NCBI GenBank assembly: GCA_950022655.1
Contig: OX465579.1
Span: 179,246,303 to 179,310,302, forward strand
Origin: Alentia gelatinosa
Taxonomy: Eukaryota > Annelida > Polychaeta > Phyllodocida > Polynoidae
Reading direction: 5' to 3'
Length of the DNA stretch: 64,000 nt
Position 1 is the first letter of the stretch; the number at the start of each line of letters is the position of its first letter. The notes beneath the pieces are model-generated. The model did not search any database. It had not been told where the DNA came from and saw only the letters and a list, made by a program, of their open reading frames with translations. Shown piece by piece: positions 18,599-30,589 of the stretch. The position numbers and the translations under genes are program-made.

Positions 18599-19010
18599 AT
18601 GGTTGCAGGGCAGTATGGTGGCGGGGCAGTATGGTTAAGGGCCAGTATTGTTCAGGGACAGTATCATAATTGGGCAGTATGGTGGAGGGGCAATATGATT
18701 CAAGCGCATTTTTGGTGGGAGGCAGAATGGCTAAGGGACAGCATGGTGAGGAGCAGCATCGTCACAGACTGGTTTGGGTGAGAGGCAGTATAGTTAGGAG
18801 CAGTATGGTCGAACAACAGTACGTTTGAAGGGCAGTATGGTTATGGGGTAGTATAGTTCAGTGGCAGTATAGCTTCGGGACAGAATAATGAGGGGCAGTA
18901 TGTTTGATGCAATTTTATTGTGGAGGACCAGTATGGTTGTGGGACAGTTTCTTTGAGGGGCAATAAGATTAGGGTCAATATGGTGAGAGGCAGTTTGGCA
19001 GGGGTAATGT
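18599..19010. repeat. Minisatellite, GGGCAGTATGG orientation, right flank of Ngaro-1B
   Basis: Counterpart of 5861-6290, almost identical in unit order, which shows that the array was copied together with the Ngaro element. Confidence 0.8.
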
Positions 19011-19114
19011 GATTCAATATGCCTACTATTCACAAAGCTACTTAGCAACCCGCCCCCCCCCCCCCCCATCAACTTTCCCATCTCCCTTTTTGCCCACCCT
19101 ACAGCACTCCTCGT

Positions 19115-19194
19115 ATATATATATATATAGATATATATATATATTTAGATATAGATATAGATATAAACCCACACACACATCTACACACACACAC
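19115..19194. repeat. TA, GATATA and CA microsatellites, copy B
   Basis: Same tracts as in copy A with a shorter first TA run. Poly-C runs lie on both sides (about 19052-19068 and 19258-19316). Confidence 0.85.
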
Positions 19195-19458
19195 TTATGC
19201 AAGAAACGTTCATTGAAATCGCATATATGCATGCGTATGGAAAATCCAGCCTTATACACCCCCCCCTCCCCCCTGTACGCTTTTGTATGCATTAGGACTA
19301 ACACCCCCCCCCCACCCCCTTGCTACGTAGGTACTTTATGGATGGCCACAGAGAAGTCCTCTGCTATAGAGGTATAGCCCCACTGTCCATTTGTGTTGGT
19401 ATAGGTGGTCTAGTGTGTTATTTCAGCAGTTCAGCGCACACCTGAGAGCAACAAAGCA

Positions 19459-19689
19459 ATGGGGAAACTGAGAGATTCAATCAAGAAGACCCTTGAGAAA
19501 GCATTTGGAGTGAAAGATCCAGCAGTAGCCCTGCTATACCTACTTGAGAAGGTATCCCATCACCAGCAGTCATTTTGGGGGGCAGGAAGAGTCTATCAAA
19601 CCTACCCTAAAAGATGGAGATCCACAATGAAAGATAGAAGCCAACCTGGCTACAATGCAAACTGGCATCAAGATCACTCCCAGCTCTAA
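19459..19689 (+). CDS. Unrecognised short ORF, copy B
   Basis: 76 codons, start MGKLRDSIKKTLEKAFGVKD as at 6720. It keeps about 40 bp missing from copy A and ends within frame-shifted sequence. A second short frame (19704-19919) follows, with SQVISTAEIAGTSG. The pair may be remains of a transposon ORF1 upstream of the LINE-3 endonuclease, but no domain can be named. Confidence 0.3.
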   Translation: MGKLRDSIKKTLEKAFGVKDPAVALLYLLEKVSHHQQSFWGAGRVYQTYPKRWRSTMKDRSQPGYNANWHQDHSQL

Positions 19690-20274
19690 AAGAGGGACAA
19701 AATGTGAGGATACTCACAACTCAGGGAAATGGCAACCGGCAGTCTTCATCTCCAAGAGTGGCGAGCCTAGGTGATACAGTCTCGACACCAAGTCAGGTGA
19801 TCAGTACTGCAGAAATTGCTGGCACATCAGGACCAGTGGAGAGATCTTTGATTTTTTTGTTGAGACCCTTACTCAACCAGCCATGCAGGACAAGCCCATG
19901 TGACTTTAAGCACAACTGAAACACCAACTCATAACCCACCTCCAATAGAGCCCAGAAAATGTATCACTAGGTGGCAGATCAATTCAATTGCACATATTGT
20001 ATGAATATGCGCAATTGTGTGGTCACCCCTATAGGCACATGATGCATTAGTTTGTTGTATGTGGATGTAGTTGTTTTTCTTTTTGATGAATAGGTTTGTG
20101 GGCCATGTCATTTACATAATAAGGAAAACGTGAGAAGATACACAAGTGCTTTATTTATGAGACATTCTTTATATACTACTAATGGCTTCTATAACTTCTA
20201 TTATATAACTACTAATTGCATACTATACTCCTGAATTTATATATACTATATTGAATTTAAAACAAAAAAAAATG

Positions 20275-22660
20275 ACTGAAATTTATAACTGCAAATATTA
20301 GAAACTTATATGCAAAACTGGATGATCTTGACTTTATATTTCATGAAGCATATTTTCTTACAATAACAGAAACCTGGCTAAATAACAAATACTCCAAAAA
20401 TATGTTGAACTTCAATAACATGACAATATTTTGAACCTATAGGAATTATCTATAAGAGTAGATACACATTTACACAAACTCAAAATATGTCTAAAGCGAG
20501 AGACACACCAAATGAGTCATGGCAGCGATTTCTGGAATCGCCAATACAAAATAGCATATATATGAGATATTTGTTTATAGTAATATCTCCTACCAATAAG
20601 TTAGCATCTCGGAAGCAATGATCAGGTGAAATATCGAATAATAGGCACTTACTTGCCATGAATGAGCGTGCAATTTTAAATGAATAACAACTAAATGATT
20701 TTGGTTACATTAAGTCTATGGATTGTTTTCTGTAACCCACTTGCACCCAGTCAACTTGCCATTTTTCTAACTGCCTGAGTCAAGGATCATACATGTCAAG
20801 CAACAGTTGGGCATTGAAGTACTTCTGTCTTCAGTGATTGGTCATGGTCAGCTTGGCATGCCTCTAAGACCCTCAGACACTGGCCCCCTGCTCCCTATCC
20901 AATAGCACAGCACGTAGCACGCATATAGTGAAGAGATGCTGAAAGTGTATGTGACCACTCTAACCTTTTACGGGCAACGTATATAGCGCGTGCGAGCACG
21001 CTCTAATAAGGGGTGAAAGCAACATGAATAAATAGGAACTTAGAAAATAAAAGAATAATCCCAACAGATCCTGGCGAGTATTAAGACAAACATAGAACCC
21101 TGCCTATAAAGCGATAGATAACTTTCCTTAAAAAGTGAATAAGAATATGGTTCAAATTACTGACGAATTGAATGAGTTCTTCTCGGAGTAATTAATCAAG
21201 CTACAAATACAGATGTGCAACCTGATGAGACCAATCAACCGAAACCAACTGAGATGGACAACAACGTGGAAGGAGATATGAAAAAAGATGTAGAGCACAA
21301 CCAAGTTGTACAAGAAGAACTTGAGACAGATGATATTGAGGTAACTCCCACATTGAGGTGTCTGGACGGAGAAAAAACCCAGGTATAGATTTGATAAAGT
21401 CAGGATTCTTGAAGTAAGTGATGCTAATCTGTAAATGAAGTTTTCTTGAGAAACTATTCCCTATCCTAAAATAAGGGAAGAAAAGAGGGAGATCTCATGT
21501 TATATCGAAATTGGAGACCAATCATTGTCTTGCCAATGATCTAAAAATTTATTGAAAAATTCTGCATAAATACCTTTTATGTGAGTTAATTAGCAAAGAC
21601 GTTATAACCAATGAACAAGACGGTGTTCTACTGGGCAGATCAACAAGTCACACCGTGTTTACATTGGTACATGAAGTTTTATTAGGACTGGATAAGAAAA
21701 AGACAATAGGAACAATATTTATAAACTTTTCAAAGGCCTTTTACAGACTATCAACCATTTACAGACTATCAAAAAGTCATTAGATCTTAAACTTAACAAC
21801 AATTTAATCAAAATCATTGAACATTATTTACAAAACCGAAGGGCTGTAACAAGACTGCATGATATTTATTCTAAAGCTATAAATGTACATATTAGAGTGC
21901 TCCAAGGGTTCGTCCTGGGGCCATTGTTATTTGTTATGTTATCAACAATCTACCACGGGTATTGAATTTCTCAAAAGTAATGATATATGCGGATGACATA
22001 GCACTAATCGTAACAGGTAACGATCAGCAAGAAGTTAATTTTAGAATAGAAGAAGATCCCAAAAGTATGTTTACATTGACTTGTGCTAATAAGATGAAAA
22101 TAAATGTTAGGAAGACTGAGGTAATCTGGTTCAGTAACAAGCACAATATTTACAGACTCCGACCAATATATTACTGAATGAATAATACTTTAAGAGATAA
22201 GCTTCAAATATTACTAAATAAAGTTCCAAGGGTGGCATTGAGGATAAAAACAGAAAAGTACAGGAAATCACCTCTGTATGTTGGAGGAATATTATGGGAC
22301 ACTCTAGCGCCAGACATCCAAAGTATAAATCAGCCAGATAAATTCAAAATGAAAATAAAAGAGGTTACACATACAGTTATGGTAGATACAGGAGGATGAA
22401 CCAAAGAACTAAGAAATCAATTACTGTAGTAATGGAAATCATGAGATTTCGGCCATTTATTTATTTATGATGTATTTGCCTTGTGTCTTCCTCTTTGTAA
22501 CAGTATTTGACAGCCTTGCTCTTGCATGTGCTTTTTTGTACATATATTAACCTGTACTGCTTCCCTATGCTGCCTGTACTGTTTTCTCCAGTGTTCAATG
22601 AGGAAGCTTCCCTATGCTGCCCAGAACACTATCAAATATAAAGAAAAGAAAGTAAAAAAT
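20275..22660 (+). mobile_element. LINE-3 relic (non-LTR retrotransposon)
   Basis: Traces in the right order: endonuclease start FLTITETWLN-like (20290-20450), a spacer with many stops (20475-21130), a pre-RT segment with QPDETNQPKPTEMDNN (about 21190-21400), RT blocks LLGRSTSHTVFTLVHE, a damaged KAFDTV-type motif, VLQGFVLGPLLFV and YADDIALIV (21600-22060), then a C-terminal part to about 22400 and an A-rich tail near 22640. Frameshifts and stops occur throughout. The sequence is unlike LINE-1 and LINE-2 and belongs to an older family. The endonuclease start is duplicated at 7460-7622. Confidence 0.72.
21590..22398 (+). pseudogene. LINE-3 reverse transcriptase, broken
   Basis: The RT core is recognisable from LLGRSTSHT through VLQGFVLGPLLF to the active site MIYADDIALIV at about 21979-22011, followed by NKMKINVRKTEVIWFSN. 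It needs several frame changes. The DTV/DH part is replaced by a short internal duplication (TIYRLSKS-like repeats near 21745-21775). There is no coding potential left. Confidence 0.7.
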
Positions 22661-23045
22661 TTGACACTTTGGTAAAACCATAGACACAAAAACACTCAGA
22701 AGCAACAACTCATATGTTCTTAACCAGTTCCATCTCATAACATAATTTACCCTAATTATCAAAATCAATTGTATTCAAAGAGTTTTCCTCAATAAACAGT
22801 TCAAAACTTAAGCCACGAATCCTTTGTTGAGTCTGATTCTATGTTGAATTTAGTCACTTTCAGTATTACACATCCAGCATTGTCTCTGATTCAGCTTTAC
22901 TCCATTGCCAGAATCCATGATGGTTTAGACCACTCTGTGTCTTCCTCCAGTTTGAATCAGACTGTAGATTGCTGGTGATCCTTAGACTCACAGAGCAGTC
23001 AGTCCACACACACGCAAATCATGCAGACTGCTCTTACTCCAGATA
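22661..23045. other. No recognised feature
   Basis: AT-rich sequence between the LINE-3 tail and a palindrome; no gene or named repeat seen. Confidence 0.5.
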
Positions 23046-23200
23046 GAATAGAGGGAAACTATGTTCCGGTGCGATTAAGTCAAAGTTACGAGGTTAGGCT
23101 TGGAAAAATTACTGCCCAAGGCATAGCCTTGGGCAGTAATTTTTCCAAGCCTTACTGAGTAACTTTGACTTATTTCCACCGGTACACGGTTTCCCTATTC
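23046..23200. repeat. Fold-back palindrome of about 155 bp
   Basis: Arms of about 70 bp. The inner 29 bases of each arm are a perfect match (AGGCTTGGAAAAATTACTGC... paired with its complement) around a 3-4 base centre at 23124. Outer parts (GGGAAAC, CCGGTG, TAAGTCAAAGTTAC) match with a few changes. It could be a short non-autonomous DNA element or a hairpin satellite. Confidence 0.75.
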
Positions 23201-23254
23201 CTATATACCTTAAATTGTCGGCTAATATCGATAAAAACAGAATGTCTTTGAACG

Positions 23255-23328
23255 TCAACCTGGGCAGTAAACGTCAGCCTGGGCAGTAAAAGTCAACCTG
23301 GGCAGTAACTTCAACCTGGGCAGTAAAC
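23255..23328. repeat. Short tandem repeat, CCTGGGCAGTAAA unit
   Basis: Four copies of about 17-20 bp, such as GTCAACCTGGGCAGTAAA, lying between the palindrome and Ngaro-2. GGGCAGTAA also occurs at the palindrome core. Confidence 0.75.
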
Positions 23329-23478
23329 AAAAGTTATTCCACCCCCAGCAGCGTTAAGTAATCATAGGTTGTTCGCTCATAGGTATATAGGAATAAGGAT
23401 TCCAGTGCCTGCTGGAGTGGTAGTATCACTCCCAGTGCAGTGAGGGTTACCAACACTCCTGAGTTTTGGGGGTTTTTT

Positions 23479-23592
23479 GGGCGGGATAACTCCCCCAGCG
23501 GAAGTTATCCGGGTAAATCGCCAAGACCCCACTGCGCAAACTCGAAGTATCTTCTCCGCCGGCACTCGAAGAGAGCAGATCGGAAAATTTTT
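23479..23592 (+). repeat. Ngaro-2 split direct repeat A1
   Basis: 114 bp starting GGGCGGGATAACTCCCCC; repeated at 34003-34116 with one change (TTCTCC to TTCTTC). Confidence 0.9.
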
Positions 23593-23630
23593 TCTCTTCA
23601 AATTAGACGGTTTTACTAACCTTTCTCAAG

Positions 23631-24726
23631 ATGGTGAAGAAACTAATTGCTTGCTCAGCGTGTGGCTTATCTCACCCACCAAGAGGTGGGCAGTTTTGTA
23701 AGTATATGTCGTTGGGAGAAAAGATCTGCAAATTGAAGGGCCTGGAGGCCACCCAGGAGCAGTACCGGGCAGCCATCGATAGAACAATGGTGGAATTCAA
23801 ATCGAAGATTTACCTTGCAGACGAGACAAGTGGGGATGAGTCTGACGAAGTAGAGAATGGCCAAGCTGCAGCTCCAAAAACGTCTCAGGACTCCCATCAG
23901 AGTCTTTTGCAAGGTTTGATGCAGGCGAGCGCGAGACAGCAGCAGCAACTGGATCAGCTGGTGAAAAAAAATCAGGGCCATGACAGTCTCTTCTCCTCCT
24001 CCAGGGCATGGTGCGGCGTCGTCGACAGTGCCGGCACAGGGACCGGCGGCTCCTCATCGACGAGCGGACGACTCGAAATCGGAGGGGATCCCTAGATGGT
24101 TCCAGACCATTCTCCAATCTACTACTCCAGGGGCGGGGACTTCTCTCGGCAGTCTCCCGGTTGACACGGCGACTGATGCATCGGTTACCCTACGTGGACC
24201 AACTCAGGCCCATTGCTGTGGATCGAAACGTAAGCGTTTTGTGAAATTTGACTTGGGGCCTTTTTTCCTAATTGACTCTGCGAATGACCGTTCCGTAGAG
24301 GACGTGGTAAGCGCAAACCTATGTCTGCTTGAGTCACTTGTGTCGAAGGGTGAGACCGACGCCATGAACTATGTTAAACATGTACGCTTTTTGGTTGACA
24401 AGTCAAAAATTCACTCTTCATCGGCGTTGGTGAAATATGACTTAGATGTGAGGGACAGAGCGGAGTGCCTGGGACTCAGCTCTATTTGTTATGGTGTACA
24501 TGAGTATGTGCAGCGACACTTGGGCCCGGACACACTGCGACCCTCAACCACACAGAAGGGAGCTGATCGTAAGCCGATTTCGTCCAAGTCTAACAGGCCC
24601 TGGGGCTATTGCTGGTTGTATCATGAGGGCAGAGTTTGTCCGAAAGGTCCCGCTTGCCCTAACAAGCATGTTTGCACTTGCGGTGGATCGCACAAAATCC
24701 CCGATTGCCCGAAATCTTCTAAATAG
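23631..24726 (+). pseudogene. Ngaro-2 Gag-like ORF, one frameshift
   Basis: Starts at ATG 23631 with MVKKLIACSACGLSHPPRGG, an N-terminal Cys pair followed by His and another Cys (possible zinc site). A Gln/Ala helical stretch and Lys run follow. At the A8 run (23966-23973) the frame changes: the first frame ends at 24095, while the other is open to 24726. The second part ends with WGYCWLYHEGRVCPKGPACP and NKHVCTCGGSHKIPDCPK, a Cys/His-rich nucleic-acid-binding tail. The A-run shift is either a lesion or a slippage site. The stop is a single TAG (24724-24726), and the RT frame is the same frame beyond it. Confidence 0.72.
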
Positions 24727-24792
24727 GTAAGTGCGGAGGCTCCTCATGTGCCCGGCGGAAGTCAGATTTTGTCAACAGCAGTGCCGCATCAA

Positions 24793-26640
24793 ATGTTATT
24801 TCCCGACGTCTGTGTTTGTGATACTTCTGACTGTTTAGACAATGACATTGTCTCTCATGATTTATTTGACTTCTTCGTGCCGGATTCGTCGTCTGATTGT
24901 GACAGTCTGAGTTTTTCTGAATGTGTTAACGCAAGTACGCCCCAGGAACAAGCTGAGTCTCCTTTCACTGCGGAGTTCAAAGATGGCGGCGAGGACTTCC
25001 GGTCGCCGTGTGTTGGTGGTTTTGCGGATGACGTTTCGAACTCTACTGATAATTCTGGACTTGTGTCGAGTTTTTTCACGCCTGTATGGTATGTAGACAA
25101 CGATTTTGCGCCTGTACATATTTTTTGTGTAGGTGAAACTTGCAAAGAACACGATTTATCGGGGGTGAACTGCCAGTTGAACCCTTGCAATGTGTATCGC
25201 GAGACTTACTGCCACCGTAATGGTGTCGATGTCAATGCTGACTACATTTTTCAAGCCGTGTCACAGGGTGTAAAAATTGTTGACGATGGTTTTTCAAACA
25301 CTTATTCGTGTGCTAACTACTCGTCGATTTTGTCAGGTGAGGCCAGATCTCAGATGGATCAGATTGTTGATATGGAACTTAATGCTGGTAAGCTGAGTAT
25401 TGCGGAGTCTCCTCCTCAGTGTGTTCATGCCTTAGGGGCTGTTATTAAACTCACAGGAAAAATAAGGCCAATAACGGATTGCAGTAGACCAGACGGTCAT
25501 TCCATTAACAGTTTTGTGGAAAATACTTGTAAGAAATTTTCTTATGTGAGCATTGACGATGTTACATCTGACTTGTGTGTCAACGATTACATGTCTGTTG
25601 TTGACATCAAATCTGCCTATAGGTCGATTAATATACGTCCTGAAGACAGGAAAGTACAGGGCCTTCTATGGGATGTGAACGCTCGGGGCACATTCATCAC
25701 TGACAACTGTTTGTGTTTTGGTGCGAAATGCACACCATACGTTTTTACTCAATTCACAGAGTTCATCATTAGATGTATGGCCCGCAGGGGTTTTTCAAAA
25801 ATTTTTGGTTATATCGATGACTTTATCGTCGTAGGTTCGTCACTTGAGGAATGTGCCCTTGCGACCAACGTGTTGGTAGCCCTCTTGGAATATATCGGGT
25901 TTGCGGTTGCCCATGAAAAGATGATTCATCCTTCAACATCTGTGGTTTATCTGGGTATTGAACTAGACTCTGTGAACATGGAGTTAAGGCTTCCACAGAA
26001 AAAACTATTGAAAATTAAAAAGTGTGTTTCAGATTTCTCCGAAAGAAAGTCATGCTCAAAAAGAGATTTGCAAAGGTTAGCTGGTTTGTTGTCACATGCC
26101 AGCACTGTCGTTAGAGGTGGTAGGACCTTCACTAGAAGGGTCATTAATCTCTGTAACTCTCTAAGTGGTTGGGACACTACTTGCAAAATACCAGAGTGGT
26201 TATTTGATGACCTTAATTGGTGGTCTAAATTTCTCCGTATTTTCAACGGAACCGCCAGGATGGTAGTTGACACTGTTGACTTAGAACCAGTCTGTACTGA
26301 CTCATCACTTACGGGTTTTGGAACTACCTGGGGAAATGATTGGGTTGCTGGGACATGGGTTTCTGATGCTACCACCAGGGGGCTCTTCCCCGAGGCTCAT
26401 TTTTCCTTAGGACCCTCTGATTACATCACGTCTATGGACATCAATGTTCTAGAGCTGTGGCCAGTCCTGTGTGCTGCAATGCATTGGGGTTGTTCCTGGA
26501 GGAACTACAAGGTGCGCTTAAAAAGCGATAACACCCAAGTTGTGTGTATGATAAACACGGGCAGGTCCCGTAGTGTACGTGCCATGTTCTGGCTACGTGA
26601 ACTATTTTGGTTAAGTTTTGTTTTTAATTTCCAGTTGACT
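24793..26640 (+). CDS. Ngaro-2 reverse transcriptase / RNase H (3' end cut by LINE-2)
   Basis: Open from the TAG of ORF1 onward; the first ATG is 24793. The first about 180 residues are acidic and Ser/Asp-rich. RT blocks: KLTGKIRPITDCSRPDG, VVDIKSAYRSINIRPEDRKV (first Asp), FGAKCTPYVFTQF, YIDDFIVVGS (active-site Asp pair) and VVYLGIELDSVNMELRLP. RNase H: LEPVCTDSSLTGFGTTWG (Asp), DINVLELWPVL (Glu) and VRLKSDNTQVVCMIN (Asp). The poly-T of LINE-2 follows directly at 26640. The downstream residues of RNase H and the link to YR are missing or displaced. Confidence 0.85.
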
Positions 26641-26674
26641 TTTTTTTTTTTTTTTTTTTAAGCTTTTTATTTAT

Positions 26675-26725
26675 ACTGGAGTTTGCGGTTTGAAACTTGC
26701 GTCTCTATCCTCCACCGTCTCCAGT
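26675..26725 (-). other. LINE-2 3' stem-loop
   Basis: ACTGGAG (26675-26681) pairs with CTCCAGT (26719-26725). LINE-1 has the identical 7-bp stem with a 34-base interval; here the interval is 37. The adjoining TTTTATTTATACTGGAG is shared, so the 3' terminus is conserved between families whose coding regions have diverged. Confidence 0.65.
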
Positions 26726-27013
26726 CGCGTCATTCAATACTTCGCCAGTGTCCAGGTTATGGCTACCATTAGTAATAACTTCGTTTTTAGCACATATTGC
26801 ATACAAGTAGCAATTTTACATCATACTGTAAACTAAGATGACTATACAGAGAAGAAGAACCACTTCGGTCAGTACAGGACCTATGGCATTGTACAAAGTT
26901 CATATATTTACTACCTAGTAATACTACACATCAGTACAGTTCAATACACCCGTATGGCAAGTGGTCCATGGTAGCCACATTTACTCTTTATATGAGAAAA
27001 AAAACAAGTCTCC

Positions 27014-29829
27014 CTAGTATTCATCCCTCAACCTTTTCATTACATTTTTCCTAACACTTAAGAATAGTGACTTATCATCTAGGTTCCTGACGTTAGCAGG
27101 TAGGTTGTTCCACAGTACGGCTGATTTGTACCTGACTGATTTTTGGTATTTGGTTATCTGGATATTGTCCTCGGTACTTAGGACCGGAGCGTCGAACATC
27201 CTAGTTCTGTTGGCATTAGCAGTTAAAAATTCCCTGTTTTTCGATCTAATGAAGGCAAGCGACATTAGGTGTGATTCCCTTCTTTCTGCTAGGTAGTTGA
27301 TATTACCAAATTTATGGAGGTCAGATACATGGTCTTCAGGTCTAGCTTTCATGCAGATTCGCAGTCCCCTGTTTTGGAGTCTCTGTAGCTTTAGTGTCAG
27401 GTTATGGTTAGTTTTATCAAACAGTATTCCACCGTATTCTGCGTACGGAAGGATTTTAGTTTTGTATACACTTATTGCTTGGTCTTTTGTTAGGTATTTT
27501 CTTATGTTCGAAAGTAGGTACATTTTGTGAGCCATGTTCTTTATATTTGTTTGCAGGTGTTTTTTGAAGGTTAGAGAGCTGTCTAGGTGTACCCCAAGGT
27601 AGGTATATTCATTTACCATTTCTAGGACTTTACCATTTATTTCCAAATTAGCTTTGGTTGTCTGTGCAATTTTTTGTCGGGTTCCGAATACCATAATTTT
27701 AGACTTGAGGGCGTTTACAGTAAGTCTGTTGTTAGCACACCAGCGACTAACAGTGTCTAGGTCCGTCTGTAGGTTCCGTTCGATTTCTTTTTGGTTATTA
27801 CCAGCGGCAAAGATTACTACGTCGTCTGCGTAAAGTTTAAATTTAGAATTTTCAACTGCATTGGCTATGTCATTTATGTATATTAGAAAATAGATAGGTC
27901 CCAATATCGAACCTTGTGGGACTCCATGCGTTAAGCGTGTTAATCCCGACCTTCTGTCATTTGCGATAGTTCGTTGTTTCCTATTACTTAGGTAGCTAGA
28001 CGACCATCCAACAAGCTTTCTGTTTATGCCTAGTTTCTGTAGTTTATAGACCAGGATGTCGTGATCGACAGTGTCGAAAGCTTTCGACATGTCCAAGAAA
28101 GCTGCCAGTGATAGCTCTTTGTTGTTCATACTTGTGAAAATACAATCAGTCAGTTCCGCTGTTGTCTGCATCGTCGAGTGGTTCGACCTAAACCCGCCCT
28201 GTTCTTTGTTAAGGAGGTCAAAGTTTTCTACGAAGGCTGTGATTTTGTCCCCAACTAGTCGCTCTAGGAGCTTACCGTGCAGGGGTAAGAGGGAAATTGG
28301 CCTCAGGTTGTTAGCTTCATCTTTGAAATTCGGTTTTTTGAGCGGGATCACATTTGCAGTTTTCCATGGTTCTGGATAAGTTTCAGTTTTAATCGATAAG
28401 TTAAATAGGAATTGGACCTGATGGTGAAGGACTTCGAAGCAGTCTTTGAATACTCTTGAGGAGATATTATCAATTGCTGCCGATTTATTGGGGTCAATGG
28501 TCTTTACAACTTTGACGATGTCCTCCAGGGTAAACTCGAAATCGTTCATTAGTTCTTTAGTGGGGCTGCAATCATCGTACCAATCATCTGTGAACTTCTC
28601 AGCTAGGGAACTACCTATTGTGGCAAAATAGTTATTGATGTGGGTCGGAGTGTCCTCAATGTCTATGTCTTCATTTCTCAAATTATCTCGTAATTTTATT
28701 GTTTCTGTCTTGCCTTTATTGGGTTCCTTATTTATTGCTTCCCAGAATTTTTTAGGGCTCTGCTCATCGTTTGCTTGTATGTACTCTCTTTTGGCGTTTT
28801 TGACTAATGCTTTGGTTTGTTTTCTCGTATTACGGGCATATTGCCAGTCTTCTTTATTACCTGATTGTCTAGCCAGCTTCCAAGCTCTATCTTTGTCACA
28901 GATTGCTTCGATGACTTGGTTTGTTAGCTCTCGTCTAGGTACATTGAGATTGTGTTGTGCATAATTTGCCACGCACTTTCAACATCCTCAATTTCATAAA
29001 AGTTCTCCCACTCATGTGCTTCAAGTAGGTCCTGTAGATCCTGTTTATTGTAGTTACGATATGAGCGACCCTTAAATTGCTTTTGTTCATACTTGATCTT
29101 AATCTTTTTTTTTGAGATATAGATGGTGCTGTGATCGCTAATGCTATCATCGAGTACCCCACATTTGCTAGTATGGTCCCATTCTGTGAAGATCAAATCT
29201 ATCGTGTTTTGATATCGAGTTGGTACTTTTATGATTTGTTTTAAATCCAAAATGTTTTCAAGAGCAACAACAGTGTTATAATCCTGACTTCCCTTCAGAT
29301 TTGTTTTTAGGTTAAAGTCACCAATCAAGGTGATCTCCCCTTTCCATTTGTCCCTAATCTGTCTCACTTGTTCCTCAATAATATCGATCAGTTTACCATG
29401 GTTACCGTCGTTCGGTCTATAGACAGTTCCTATAATCTGTGTTTTTTGTTTAGCTAAGGTGATCTTAATCCACATAATCTCAAGGTCCTCACAACTCAGG
29501 CTCCAATCAGCCAGTAGTTCTGTGTCCAGGTCCTCTTTCACATAAGCCCCCACCCCACCTCCAGTCTTGATTTCCCCTTTCTGGTTAAACCATGTTCTAT
29601 CATTTCTCAGTAGTTTGTAATTCCTAATATAATATAGGTTGCTATCATGGTCAGGGGTTAGCCATGTTTCTGATAGGGTTATCACATGTATGCCGGACTC
29701 GACAATCTGTGGGTATACTAGGTCAAGCTTGTTTTTAATACTTTGTAAGTTTTGGTGCGTTATGTGGAAACCCTTGCCTAACTTTCCTGGTTTATTCGTT
29801 AGTGTAGTATTTAAGATAGCTTATTTTGT
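27014..29829 (-). pseudogene. LINE-2 ORF2, endonuclease and reverse transcriptase
   Basis: Two overlapping frames, 29829-28924 and 28972-27014, need one frameshift near 28950. The first holds the APE-type endonuclease: HITHQNLQSIKNKL, VITLSETWL, IIGTVYRPNDG, LIGDFNLK and SISDHSTIYI. The second holds RT: KSAAIDNISSRVFK, LRPISLLPLHGKLLERLV, KAFDTVDHDIL, GVPQGSILGPIYFLIYINDI and active site YADDVVIF. A C-terminal region ending MKRLRDEY follows. No ATG precedes the endonuclease start within about 10 codons, so ORF2 may begin at a non-ATG codon or by re-initiation. The EN/RT resembles that of LINE-1. Confidence 0.85.
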
Positions 29830-30589
29830 GCCTCGGCCTTTCATACTCGAAGGGTCTATAGTCTATTGACATTGAGTTTCGTTGTTTTACAAAGTTAGTT
29901 AGGACTTTATCTCTCATTGTGCTCAATAAGAGGAGAGCTATCTCTATCCAGCAGTTGTATACCAATATGGTACCGGATGAAAACCCGCTTAACGTACAGT
30001 TTCGGTGGACGATCAGGTCATCACCCCTCAAACACACTTCTTGTTTTTCATGTCATGAGAATAAAGTGTAACTTACAGTTTTATGATGAGCGGTCAGATC
30101 GTCACAGTTTCATTATCAATTCATACAGTTAGGTTAATCGCGATATGTTGGGTGATCAGGGTTGGTTGTACAAGGTAGCGGAGCCTAGCGTCAACTTATA
30201 CCTGAATTCGAAAATTTAAAGCAATGTTCAGGACTGGCATCAAGATCACCAGGACAGTCACGTTGTTATTTGGATGTATACAGTTCTTATCATTGACTGT
30301 CTAGATTGTCATATTCATTTAAGTACAAGTCTTAGCATACATCATCATTCTTGTTGTTATAGACTTTTTGTTTAATTTGCTTTTGCATATTACAAGTGTT
30401 GACTCAAGGCAGCATGGGAAACAGACTTAGTATTTAGATATAAATACTTGGACAAGTTACAGTAGGTTTTTTGATTTACCCGTGCCATCGTCAAATGGTT
30501 GGACATCACTTCAATTCCTGAGAAAATAGAAAAGTTGTTAATATACGGTAAACAGTACAGGTAAAGCATGCATCAAGATACTAAGTAGA

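Larger units (their letters stand above)
13985..20473 (+). repeat. Large duplicated block, copy B
   Basis: Counterpart of 1405-7655. It differs by small indels and substitutions: it keeps 47 bp in RT, 110 bp in YR and about 40 bp in the short ORF that copy A lacks. It is therefore closer to the ancestral state in these places. Confidence 0.85.
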
